Below, piece by piece: positions 24,063 through 35,800 of a DNA stretch of 64,000 nt (position 1 is the first letter of the stretch; each line of letters opens with the position of its first letter). The position numbers and the translations under genes were made by a program. This DNA comes from Liolophura sinensis (Eukaryota > Mollusca > Polyplacophora > Chitonida > Chitonidae). The DNA lies in contig NC_088298.1 of the NCBI RefSeq assembly GCF_032854445.1, forward strand, positions 4,646,160 through 4,710,159. Direction: 5' to 3'. The notes under the pieces were generated by a model. That model had not been told where the DNA came from. It did no database searches and saw only the letters and a program-made list of their open reading frames with translations.

Positions 24063-27000
24063 CTACTGCTTTCTGGGCTGTTGAATGAAATGAGCTTGAG
24101 GTTTGGGATGGTTAGGCCGCTTATCCACAGTTGGAAGAGGTTTTTCATGAAAGGACTTAACAGCAGCTTCGGGAAAGTCTTGGTCACCCTGCCAAGAAAA
24201 AAAAACAACAAAAACTGAAGCCATTTTGACTTCAATAATAGGGGGTTTGTGATGAATCTATACAAATTTAAATTAAATGTATAGTTTTCAATTTGTATTC
24301 AATGGACCATTGGAAATATCTGAAAACCTGATTCCTAGCTGGCAGGCAGATAGGTGAGGGTTAAATCTATAGTACCTGTCTGGAACTAGCAAGAAAGAAA
24401 AACCATACTTCATTACCTTAGTTACTGCACCTGACAATAAAATGGACTGATGGTGTTTGTCGGTCTTTGGGGCGCTACAAAACAGAGGAGAAAAACTCAT
24501 GTAACATCATTCAAGTGGAATAAAGATAAAAGCTTCACACAAATTCATATAACCATTCAGCTGAGTTGAATGGTATTTAATAATGGTATATCTTTTGATC
24601 AAAAGTTCATCAATTTGAGTCAGTTTTTTTTTGTTCAAGATGACATTACTATCAGCTTACATTACTGCCATTTACTAAAGAATATATAAAAATTCAGAAG
24701 GATAGAAGAACATTAGTTAAAATGTGAATAACCTTCATTTGCCTGAAAAAGATGAGTTTCTGCTGTTTTTGTTTTGAATATCACACACTTTGCAGAAGAC
24801 TGGGGGCATGTTATGCATACCTAAATTCATCCTCCCAAGACTTGCGATTTTATTATCTGTGTTTTATTAGCAAGCCTAGATTTTCTGTTTCATGATTGCG
24901 AAGATGTGGGACCTAAAGCGGTGATGCCTCAAGTTCAAAACCTGCGTTTGTACTTTGTAAAACAATCAATGTGTCCTAGGTATACACTTCTGTCTCTGAC
25001 CTTTCCGCGAACTCCTCCTCTTCTTCACCAGCCGTCGGCTCTTTCTTCGCGTCACCTTCGCCGACATGTTTCTTCTGCTGGACCACTCTCATACCTCCAA
25101 CCTTCACTGCCAACACACAAATCACACCAGCACTAATTCACTTGACTAATATTTGTAAAAAACGTTTATTTTTTTACTCATATTTTATTTATTTCATTTG
25201 ATTGGTGTTTTACACCCTACTAAAGAATATTTCACTTATATGCCGGCAGCCAGCATTATGGTGGGATGCAACAAGGCCCGGAGGAAGTGCACAACGATCC
25301 TCAGGTTGCTGGCAGACCTTCCCACATACAGCCGGACAGGAAGCCAGCATAATCAAAGAATGGCGTTTCGTCTTGCCTGTGGACAAAAACGGAGCATATG
25401 GCGTGAATGCCATGGGCTAGTTGTTCAAAACTGTTTTAGGACTTAAGCCCGACAATAACATTAGTCCAGTATTAACATTAGTCCAAACTAAAGTGTCATT
25501 TGGTTTGTATTAGAACGAAACCAGTATAATGACATAAGCCAGGTTGAACTTTTAACACAATGTTTAACAACTGGCTCCGCATTTGTGTGTAATACATGCA
25601 TGGAAAACACACGAGTAATGTAACTCTGAATAACGAAAGGCTTGTTTTGATTCAAGAGTTCACTTCTCCTCATGATGGCAAAATAAGGAGGTGAAATACT
25701 GAGACAAAATGACTCTTTTATTTTTCTGAGTTACACTACTAGTGTATTATGTCAAACTAATCAGTGAAACACAAGGATGCAAGTGAAAAACCATCTGTAA
25801 TTTTCCAAAGGTCAGAGGTTTAATACGCAGGTTTCTTCTGTTTCTTACACCCACAAAATGATTGCCATCAAAGAGGGTGATGTTATGCAACAATTAAAAA
25901 AAAAATCCCTACAATTTTGCAAATACAAAACAAGCAGCTTTTACATTGCTTGGCCATTACCTGCTACCAATGTTTAGTGATCAGGGTTTATTGATCTGCC
26001 TCCAGTCGTCAGTGATTATGTCATGAATTCCCACACAACTTTCAAACTGTTCACATACACATATAAAATCAAACAAATGAGGTTAACCTTGGCCTTTGGT
26101 TCCAAATGCTCAATACACGGTCATGTGATGAACCCGATCAGAAAACAACAGATGGCACACAGGCTCCGTAAACTCAGGTACATTTACCGTAAAACTTCTA
26201 ATTTTTGGTGACTATATTTTATTTTCTGACAACAAATTGTAAGCGATTTTGGCGGGACACATGCTGCAGCTAGCGCTATAGGAGTAAAAGGATTCTGCAG
26301 CTACTGACTTACCAGCTCTAAGTTATGATTCACAAATTGCGGTATATTAGGTCCCTCAGATCAACCATTTCTCCATTTCAGTATCCACAAATACTTCAGG
26401 TTTCATGTCATACTAAGCAATTTTTGCGTGTGTATATACTCTGTCTAAGTCCATGCTGCCACTGAAGTATCATGCCAAAGACACCAGACATGACACCCCA
26501 CCCACTGACACGGGCCAACCGGTCATGATTTTTTTACTCTAACCGGTTTGTGCAAAGACAGCAACAGTACAACTCTTAAAGTCTTTGGCATGACCTGACA
26601 CAGGTTTGATCCCAGGTCTCACGACTTCAAGGCGGACACTGTAAACATTAGGCCACCATTAGCCTCACATGTAGTTGTAATACAAGAATTAACCAAGTAC
26701 CACGAGAGTCAGTTTTAAAATATGCCACATGACAGACCACTCATTAGCATAGCAGATGTCATACCCCAAGTGTAGGCATCAGCATCCAAGGAAAGCAATG
26801 TTAAACAAAATGTTAAAGTAGTATTTTTAAATACTATGTGGTGCACACTGGAAATGTTCCATTGCGAATTCAGCCTGTGAATATCAAATGCTGTAAATTA
26901 TGAAATTCATGTTAAATAAAATGTTGGGCTGGTATCATAAAATTTTCTGCAGGTACTGAGCTCAGGTGCTGCAGACAATTAGAGCATGACAACACAAGGG

Positions 27001-30000
27001 AAATGTTCCATCGGTGATTCTGTGTGCATATTAACTCAACCTTTTCACATCTGAAACTGTAATTTTCAGTGCAATTTATACACCTTATTAAAATGATTTC
27101 AGATAATAAAAAAAACCACATTGGATGGACTGGCCAATTTCAGGGCTTCATTAAAAGTATAATTGCATCACTCTACACAGAATAATGCCTGCAGAATCTG
27201 CCTGAATAAACACCTTGCAAACATGTGAAAAGTCTGAATTCCAGTACGGAGCTGTAAATTACCCAATTCACGATTTCATGTACATAGATCCTTCGCCTCT
27301 GTGTGTTGACACTAATCACTTTATGTGCTTATATATAAGTAGAGTTGCTATGGTTGTTCATTATGCTTAATAACGGTATTAGTATCTATACCGAAACATC
27401 GCTTCCGGATAAACATGAGTTCTTATCCACATATCTCGTTATGTTATTCATGTATATAGCTAAAGTTTTCCATTCATGTGTCTCCTACAAGCAATGACCA
27501 AGTCGCACTTTTCAAAAGTTACAAAATTTAACTTTTTAATTGTCATCAGGTTATCTATGCTGCTAACTATTCCATTAATCAATATTATGACCGAGAAGCT
27601 ACATGTAGGTTTATTTATATGATTAATAAATAAATAAATTAATTAATTAATTACTCAAGGATTATACTCAAGAAGGTGCTATATACAGTAAACATGTACA
27701 CAGTATCTTCCATGATTAGGCAGCCATTAGGCACTGCAGCTGTGCCTGTTTAGAAAGCAATTTCCCTATTATCAATAAAAATCCCGCACAAAGAAGCGCA
27801 CTGATTGGTTGATGTTGATGTTACTGTTTCCCATAGATTGGACCACAAAATATGACCCGATGTTTACTGACCATAGAGGTCCGCTGAAATATACAACCTC
27901 ATTCTTACTGTTAGCAAGTGCAGTTTACATAACCTTTGGTGGATTTTAAAGGAGACCTTGTAAAACTCCTTCCTGCCTGTATCAAGACTGCCCAAAGCCA
28001 TGAACTCTTTCCTTTATTATGTCACAATTACAGGTGTACGCGTGCTCATAAAACATATATTAAGTGCACATGCACTACGTCAGAGAATAAAACGATACTT
28101 TCTACTACAATTTGGACCTTCTATTATATCACAATTACAGGTGTACGCATGCTCAAAAAACATATATTAAGTGCACATGCACTACGTCAGAGAATAAAAC
28201 GATGCTTTCTACTGCGATTTGGACCTTTGTGTAGCTCCTCCTAGAGTCTCCCATTACATCGTGTATATGATTTTACAAATGAAGATGCGCATCTGTGTAT
28301 ATGACTCACTGTCACACACACACACTACCCTAAGTTATGGATCAACTCTTGATTTTACTCTGACTCTCCCCTGCATGTCTGGGATGCTGTAAAGATTAGT
28401 TTGCTGTCACATGGCACGGTAGTAGAGCGATGTCAATTCATTCATCCACTTTTGATAAAGAGCATGTCAGAAGGGATTATCAAATGCATCAATGTTGTCT
28501 TAACAACACCCTATGTCTGGACTTACTGAAGGCTTCGAGCTATTTTCAGTGAAGGGGTTGAGAATGAATACAGAATGACCTTTAGCCTTTCACCTATGTT
28601 ATGCCATGGCCGACCCTAGAGACCACCTGGTTACATTGTGCTAGCCCATCCTAAGCTCTGTTAAGACAGGGTCAATGACCGGCTTCACTCCTTGCCACAG
28701 GTCACACATTATTTCTCCAAGTCTGCAGTCATAACTAGGTCAATAGCTACATATACAACCCATAGTCATGGTAAAGCACATGTGAGCTGTACAGGACGCC
28801 TCTGGCTAAGTCATCTGCGTCTCCATTAACAGCAGGTGTAGCCTTAATAATATATAGGTATCCATACTTTGATTTACAATCTGACAGTCTGGCACATTTG
28901 TGAAGTTTATAACCTACAAATAATCAAAAGTCAGCATGGGGTCTAATTCAGGCTTAACCTTGTCAATTAATAGAAATGTTGGGTATTCATTTCAAGTCTA
29001 CGTACATGGTGATGTATTTATCAATTTACTTAATTATTAAGAATTTTTCACTTCTTACATCTGCATTTTATGTACAGTAAACCACCTCCCTTTGCAATGC
29101 ACCTCACAAATAAATGTCTTGTTTTTTGTAAAACAAAATAGTAGTAGTCTTTTTATTCATGGTTTTATTGTTTCACATTCTTTTTCTATTCGTATAATAT
29201 GTTTTCAATGGTTTGATATTTATTATTTACTTGACTGGTTCATTTGAGGTGCTAACGTGTGCTTGGGGTTTAATGTCGTACTTAATAATTTTTCCGTCAC
29301 ATGATGAGGAGAGATGCTACAGAATTTTGCTCTTACATGATTGCAGTCAGGGGCAGATTTCACAAAGCCAGCTTTGACTTAGGTCAGAACTTGAAATATC
29401 ATTTCAGAGCTTATTTTTCTGCCCTTATCAAAGTTATCTTCAGATAAATGTTTCAAAATTTCAACTTCCATTACCGAAAACTAAACATTAGGGCAACATT
29501 CTAATTTTTGACTTTAGTCAGAAATATCTTTGTGGAATCAGCCCCAGCTCTATGAGTGAAAGAAACAATGAGTACTCAGAGTAAACCATCAATCTTCACC
29601 AGCTATGGTGATGACAAAAACAGCGAGAGCTGGATTTGAACACATGACCTCATTGATCAAGGATGTGAGGGTCAATAATCTTATATTCTATCTACTAGTT
29701 TGTAATCAGACCACGAACAGTTTAGGCAGACATGTATTTTTCAACCACAATACGACCATTTTCAGTAGCAGTTTGTAAGCAGAGAGAACAAATCTAGTTT
29801 CTGAATTACATTTGTTACTACATATCCTAAATATATACCTGTCTAATAAGATGGTCAATATAAAAATCAATCAATCAATCAATCAATCACCTGAATCTAA
29901 CAAGATTCTCAGGCATACTTTTATGATACTATTAAAAAATACAGATGAACTTGCTGCGTACGGGTACAGGTATATATAGTCATAGATGACAATGCTCGTA

Positions 30001-31136
30001 GAGGCTCGCGTTGTCATGGCTGGGTCCCCTTTAGCCTGGTAGGATGAATTGTAAAATTTTGGAAAAACAATCGATTAATATCGTACCTCACCCATCCAGC
30101 CACATCTTTACAGTGCTTAGGGTCCTAGGGCACCAGACTATAAAAATGCTGAGACGTCAATTATACCAAAGGTAAATATCCACTTACGAAATGGTTGCCA
30201 TCTACATGCCATGCCTGCACGGCTAGGCAGCTGGATACAAAACTACCTCTACCTTCAATTATGCTGGCTATTTCAGTCCATTTGTTGTTATGCGATCATT
30301 CACAGGCTAGTTTGAGTCCAATTTACTTTCGATGGTACAAAAAGCTCGTCAGGGAACCAAACTAGAGCACATGCCATTGTTTTGACATGCCTGACCTCCA
30401 CAAACAAAGCCAGTAAGAGGCAGCCATTTGGTATCCATCCGGACTTTAACAAATATGGATGGATATATAGCTTTGGCATGATCGACATCTCGGGATTTTA
30501 ACAATCAGGTACCCTAAGCATGGTAAAGGAGTGGCTGGATGGGCGAGGTCAACTGTTTTCCGAAATTTTACAATTCATCCGTGCTAAAGGGGACCCAGCC
30601 ATGACTACGCAAGTCCCTACGGGCGTTGTCATCCACAGCTAATGTGTATACAGCACTGAGAGCCTTTTGAGCCAGACAAACAAAAATAACATATGAGGTG
30701 TTGAAACCCTGTGCTTAAAACCACAGGCATATTCTTAACACTTGTGCAGGTTTATTTTTATAAATTGAAACAAATAAATTCACACAATCAGTAAATAGAA
30801 AATAATATTCTTGCCAACAAAACTTTGTACCTTGATGGCAATTTGTCCCAATCAATGCCCCTTCTTAAGTAAAGATTAAAGACATGTTGCTGGGTGAAAA
30901 TTCAGACGAATGTCACATTACAAGTGCGTAATAAAACTAACAAGTTAAAAACGATGCCAGCAGAGCAGATGAATACCATGTTGTTCCATGTCAATGACTA
31001 CTAGAGCCTCACGATGTAGGGTGAAAAACAAACCCTGACATACATGTAAAACTAGAGGGTTGGCTTGCACAAATTTTCACTCACCTGCTGGTGGGTGACC
31101 ACCCTTCAAGTCTGAGCTCTCGTCTGTGGACGACAT
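24063..31136 (-). CDS. DAP1: Death-associated protein 1, complete, 118 aa, four exons
   Basis: DAP1 is a small, proline-rich, disordered cytosolic protein; in mammals it is an mTOR substrate that restrains autophagy. Coding exons in transcript order: 31136-31085, 25106-24986, 24474-24417, 24188-24063 (TAG). They total 357 nt in one frame. The start MSSTDESSDLKGGHPPAVKV matches the family's MSS...K.GHPPAVK, followed by GGMRVVQQKKHVGEG, ILLSGAVTKGDQDFPEAAV and the hallmark C-terminus HFIQQPRK plus one extra Gln. Exon 2's donor is taken as GTATAC because only that keeps the frame into exon 3. The protein is about 16 residues longer than human DAP1. It contains no Ser-Pro or Thr-Pro, so the known proline-directed mTOR sites are not conserved. 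Intron 1 is about 6 kb and full of repeats. Confidence 0.95.
25183..25352 (-). mobile_element. SINE family 1, 3' half, inverted
   Basis: Reads on the minus strand: ATTTATTTCATTTGATTGGT, AATATTTCACTTATATGCCG, CCAGCATTATGGTGGGA and GGAAGCCAGCAT. In DAP1 intron 1, 77 bp from exon 2. Confidence 0.82.
25353..26444. other. DAP1 intron 1, segment without recognised features
   Basis: AT-rich. No repeat family or RNA gene seen. Confidence 0.5.
26445..26665 (-). mobile_element. SINE family 2 copy, inverted
   Basis: GGTTTGATCCCAGGTCTCAC (B-box complement), CGGGCCAACCGGTCATGA and AAGTCTTTGGCATGACCTG match, in reverse, the copy at 7945-8165. Second tRNA-like SINE family of the window. Confidence 0.65.
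27118..27255 (+). repeat. Dispersed repeat family C, copy 3
   Basis: TTGGATGGACTGGCCAATTT, ATAATGCCTGCAGAATCTGC and CACCTTGCAAACATGTGAAA. The best-preserved copy in the window. Confidence 0.75.
28021..28230. repeat. 106 bp direct duplication
   Basis: Two adjacent copies share TCACAATTACAGGTGTACGC, CATATATTAAGTGCACATGC and ACTACGTCAGAGAATAAAAC with only a few mismatches, so the duplication is recent. DAP1 intron 1. Confidence 0.88.
28231..29257. other. DAP1 intron 1, segment without recognised features
   Basis: About 1 kb. No repeat family, RNA gene or exon recognised. Confidence 0.5.
29258..29690 (-). mobile_element. tRNA-like SINE (third type) split by a MITE
   Basis: Tail side GGTTTAATGTCGTACTTAAT and CACATGATGAGGAG. 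Head side GAGCTGGATTTGAACACATG (complement of a B-box) and GACCTCATTGATCAAGG. A MITE family A copy occupies the middle. Confidence 0.6.
29350..29545 (+). mobile_element. MITE family A copy nested in a SINE
   Basis: Begins GGGGCAGATTTCACAAAG and ends TGTGGAATCAGCCCC; the ends are inverted repeats. It matches the copies at 19199 and 43369. Confidence 0.8.
29975..30650. mobile_element. Foldback DNA element with long inverted arms
   Basis: Left arm about 29975-30150 and right arm about 30480-30650 are imperfect inverted copies. GTCATGGCTGGGTCCCCTTT appears forward at 30014 and as its complement near 30590, with ACCCATCCAGCCAC and GTGCTTAGGGT.CCT also mirrored. About 330 bp lies between the arms without a recognised transposase. 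DAP1 intron 1. Confidence 0.85.
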
Positions 31137-31715
31137 ATTCACTTTGACCTCTCAAATTCTTCGGAAACACGTTTCTCTTGAAAACCCGTCTTCTTATTTT
31201 CACAAATCAACTGCTCAAGCTTTGCAACGTGTGGTCTTCACTCGTATCCTGTCAGTATATCTGTAGTACGTAGAAAATATGCAAAGTACGAGTCACGTTT
31301 CAGTGCACATTTATTGATGACGCGAGAAGTTTTGCCGCTAAGCGCGAAGAACACAAACAACGTGAAAACGCGAGTTTTTTTGTTGACAGCACTCACATGG
31401 CATAACTCCACTACGTTAGGTAGGTTGTTCGACCTTTCTCTTTTTGTATGAAATTTGACTTTTGTTTCAAAGAGGACATTGGTTGCTTGAAAACTGTCGT
31501 CTGCAGTAATCCTGCTGCCGTCCTGTACTAATAGTATTATTTGGAGACCAGATTCCGCTCGAAACAGGCGTTTTAAAGAATCCTTTACGTGGCTAGGCCA
31601 TTTGTCCTATTTTTTTTGTGAGGAATTCTTCTTTATTTATAAGAAAAAAATGCATCAGAAAGATGTTCAGAATTTAATTCAGAAGTGCTAGAAATGTCAA
31701 AATTATTAGAGTGAT

Positions 31716-32260
31716 CAGAAGTCCATTACCTGGAAGTATGCAACTTCCCTACAGCCTCCACGGCACTTGACACTTTACTTCCATCTCCAACACATTATGT
31801 GACATATCTGCGCAGCCATGTATTTTTTTTCCTCTCTATTGTGCAGCTAATGCTTGAGAAACGGCTGATGCATGGTGGGATCCAAACATGTTTATGTTGA
31901 AATAAACTTTAAAAAAAATTATGACAACAGAGAGTATTGTAAAAGGACAGCAACATCTTTGATAATAATTGTTTTAGAGTTGCTTGGAAGTACAAAAATA
32001 ATCAATTGGTTTATAACTGTGTATCAACAATGATTATTAAAATCATAGTTATTAAATATGAAGTTTCGGTTTTAAGGTGTGGTCAGTTCTTGTAGCAGCC
32101 ATTTACAATTGGATTTCCCATGATTCAGTTCACAATTTCCACCCAAAAGTTTGGCGTATTTCTCCACCAGGTGACACAAGCATCTACAGATGACGTAACG
32201 TGTACTTGCAATGGAGACTAGCTATGGGAAAGTTGCATACTTCTACGTAATGGACTTCTG
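31716..32260. mobile_element. Inverted-repeat DNA element, 545 bp
   Basis: Starts CAGAAGTCCATTACCTGGAA and ends in the complement of CAGAAGTCCATTACGTAGAA. The terminal repeats of about 36-45 bp continue as GTATGCAACTT. No transposase frame inside, so a non-autonomous element. Confidence 0.85.
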
Positions 32261-32361
32261 GTTTGACATATAGTTTTTTCTTTTTCATCCCAGTGTCTTA
32301 CTCACCCCACGGAGCTTTTTTCTTGTAAATGTAAATTCTATCCAGTAAATAATTAATTTCA

Positions 32362-32575
32362 GGTCAGTTTCGCATGACCCAGGAACCTCTCACCAGTGAG
32401 ATCAGTGTGAGTTTATGTCCAGCTCATGCTGGTTTCCTCTCAAGCTGTATGTGGGAAGGTCTTCCAGCAACCGGGGGGATGGTCATCGTTTTCCCATGGC
32501 TTCCTCCCGCAATAATAATGGCCACCATTGTATAGGCCTAAGTTAAATATTATTGAGTACTGTGTAATTCACCAA
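32362..32575 (+). mobile_element. SINE family 1 copy, head trimmed
   Basis: ATGACCCAGGAACCTCTCAC, CAGCTCATGCTGGTTTCCTC, GGAAGGTCTTCCAGCAACC and TATTATTGAGTACTGTG. Lies about 230 bp upstream of the first CWC25 coding exon. Confidence 0.82.
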
Positions 32576-32801
32576 CGTGAAATGTACCGGTACAACCTCC
32601 ATATTTTATATTTCTGACATTCATTTGGTCAGTCGACCAACAAGGTGAATGTCAGAATGTTAAAGAAGGAGGGATCATTTAGCTTACACAATTAGGCATA
32701 AAACACCAATCAAATGAATAAGGAAAATAAATTAATCCCAACCTTTTTTTTTTCAGTATTGTTGACTTTTATCCCATAGCATTGTTGACGTTGATTTCAA
32801 G

Positions 32802-35800
32802 ATGGGTTCAGACGAAAGGAAACGTATTAAGGAGCTGATGAAAGAACGAGAGTAAGTTCCTAATGTGTTTTTTTTTTTTTTTTCGCTTTTCAGTTCACAG
32901 GGAAAGAGCTAGAGAGTACACGTCGCAAGCAGGAAACTCGAGTTCAATCAAGAGTTATTGACTGGTGTTCTTAAGTACGGCATAAAACAGGAGTCAAATA
33001 TAAAATTAAATAAATCAGTGTTGAGTGACTGGCTAGGGCATTAGGTCAGTGGTTTAGGCTGGCTATATTATATATGGAGAAGAATTGATTGTGGTGTTAA
33101 ACAAAAATAATAAATACAGAACCCTGACCTCTGTCATGTAAGTGAAATACCTTTGATTGTGACATAAAATGTCTTGCAATCAAATATAAGTGGAACAAAT
33201 ACAGAATGACTGGATAATTTCCATTCTGATTTCAGGAGAGATGATGGCAAGATGGACTGGATGTATAAAACTGCCAAGCCGGAGTCAGAAGAATATCTCC
33301 TCGGACGAAAGATTGATAAGATTTTTGAACAGGAAGAAGAACCCCCCGAAGACAAAAGTAAGCAGAGAAACCGAGAAAGCAAGCCATAAAATATGTTGAA
33401 GGAGCATTCAGTAGTATATTTACAGTGTCCAACTGTTTGGTAAGGGACAAAACTACTGTATAAATTTAAATATTGTCCTGTTTTTCATAATGTGAGTAGC
33501 TGGAAAATTTGCCATGTCTAGCTCCAATTCCAAATTATTTCCAGGCTTCAAAAGAATGCTTATTTTAAAATATAGGAATCATCATTTTATGTGTCTTTAG
33601 CATGGCGTTTCATTAAGGGAGAACTCAATTATGAATTGTGTCCACTGTGCACTGACTAAAGTACGTGATGTTGACAGCCACATTAAATCATAAAGAAACG
33701 AGTGAGTTCAAATCCAGCTCACGCTTTCTTTCCAGCCGTACATGGGAGCGTCTGGCATCAACCTGCAGATGGTCATGGGTTTGCCAGGTTTCCCCCCACC
33801 ATTGCATGATGCTGGTCTCTGTCATATAACAGTATTATCGTTAATAGGGATTACACTTTCTGAATTAACGATAATGCTCTTACTTAATCCACTTCCTAAA
33901 TGACATCTATACCTATCTGTCATATATGTAAAATATCCTTAGCTATCAAATAAATAAATAAGCAAATGTCAGTGATATGGTTACGATTGGGATTTTATTG
34001 TGTAAGTGTTAAAACTTATTTAATTGAATTAAAACAAAACTTATTTAATCTATTCAGGTGGTTGTTTACATTAGTGCAAGTTTGTAATAGTATTATAACT
34101 TACATGTATTTGACTGACTTTAAATAAACCTGTTGACATTTTGTTTGGTGTTTAATCTAGATGACCCTGGAGCCATATTTAATGAGCGTGTCAAGGCTAA
34201 CATTGCCATGGATATGGCTGCTAAGATGAGGGAAGATCCTCTCTTCCAGATCAAGTGAGTTGATGTGAACAAGTGCAGTGTCCATTGAAAATAGCGTAAT
34301 GCCCATTGAAACTAGTGCAGTGCCCACTGAAACTAGTGCAGTGTCCATTGAAACTATTGCAGTGCCCATTGAAGCTATTGCAGTGCCCATTGAAGCTATT
34401 GCAGTGCTCGTTGAAACTGGTGTATTGACCGTTATAACTTGTGCAGTGTCCATTTAAAACTAGAACATTGCCCATTGAAACTACTGCAGTGCCTGTTAAA
34501 ACTAGTTCAGTGCACATTGATATTAATTCAGCGCACGTTTAAATTTCTTGCTAGTGCAACGGGGAGCTGCCAGTGTCCGTTGAAACTAGTGCAGTTCCCA
34601 AAACTATCACAGTGTAAGTTGAAACTAGTGCAGTGGGGTGCATTGCCTGGTGAAAGTAGTGCAGTGCCTTCTGAAACTGATGCAGATTTGCTACTTTGTT
34701 TCAGTTGTGGAGGTCTCGACTAGACACTGGTTGTGGTTAAGATGCTTGTTGTGTGATCATAGGGGCGCATCACTTGTGCGTTCAACTGTGTGTAGCCTCG
34801 GGGGAAGGAATCCCCAAGAGACTTGTTTCTGTCTTCATGATGGCTGAATCTTAGACGTTAGTGAAGATTTGCTGAGTATGTTGCTCAAAGAATTAACAAA
34901 TTCAGTTTGGTCTGTGACCTTGCTTGTTTGTACAAGTCTATGCATGTTGCAGATGTATGTTGTCATGGTAACACGGTAAATTATTGACTTGTACCGTATA
35001 CATGTAGCTTAAGGAATACTTACCCTAAAACAGAAACAGAGTTGAAGTCCAGCTCATGCTGTCGTATAATGGTAAAGTCTGCCAGCAACCTGCAGATGGT
35101 GGTGGGTTTCCCCAGACTCTGCTCATTTTCCTTCCACCATAATGCTGGTCACCATTGTTCATGTGTGGGTGTCATACTTTTGAGTACGGCATAAAAAGCG
35201 AATCAAATAAAAAAATGAATCTCAAATGGTGTTTTAGCTTTTGTTGAATGACTGCTTCAAACTTATTTTTCAGTACTTTAAAATAAATCCTAGTGTGATG
35301 TTTTTATATTTATGTTACAGGAAAAGAGAGGAAGATGCTAAAAAGAATTTGCTACAAAATCCAGTCAAGATGAGGCAACTTCAAAAGCTGGTGGGTTTGT
35401 TAATATAAGGCCCTCAAAGAATGTTGACCCATTGAGAAAAGTTGGGATAGATTTAGGGTTATCTATTTACAGACAAATTCTAAACCGCATTCTTGTGGAA
35501 AATTTTGTTTTAAGCGTAAATTCAGGTGTACTGTATCTCCCTGTCTGTCTTTGTGTCTGTCTGTCTTTCTTTCAGAAGCGGAAGATATCTATTTAAAAAG
35601 GTACATGCCTGCATGGCATTACAAAGGGCTAATAGGTGTCAAGCATCCTTGTATATCTGATCAAAAAAATCTTCTCTAAGGGTTTTGATGATCATGTATG
35701 GGAGGTTTTACAATAAGCTACTAACTGTTCACTGAACACGGGTCAGGATAAAATGGGAATGCACATTCGCCACCATAATGAACTGAAACACAAAAAAATA

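Larger units (their letters stand above)
31137..32801. promoter_or_regulatory. Divergent DAP1 / CWC25 promoter interval
   Basis: About 1.7 kb separates the DAP1 start codon (minus) from the first recognised CWC25 coding exon (plus). The DAP1-proximal part (31240-31400) is relatively CpG-containing and repeat-free. The rest holds an inverted-repeat element (31716-32260) and a SINE (32362-32575). No TATA box stands out. Promoter role is inferred from gene layout only. Confidence 0.45.

Noticed and set aside
27936-28244. 102-codon plus-strand frame
   Set aside because: Spans a 106 bp direct duplication in DAP1 intron 1; codons repeat only because the DNA does.
31137-32800. An exon encoding the CWC25 N-terminal SWHP block (for example ACATGGCATAAC near 31394)
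   Set aside because: Reads TWHN without the flanking Lys residues or an upstream ATG; no convincing match.
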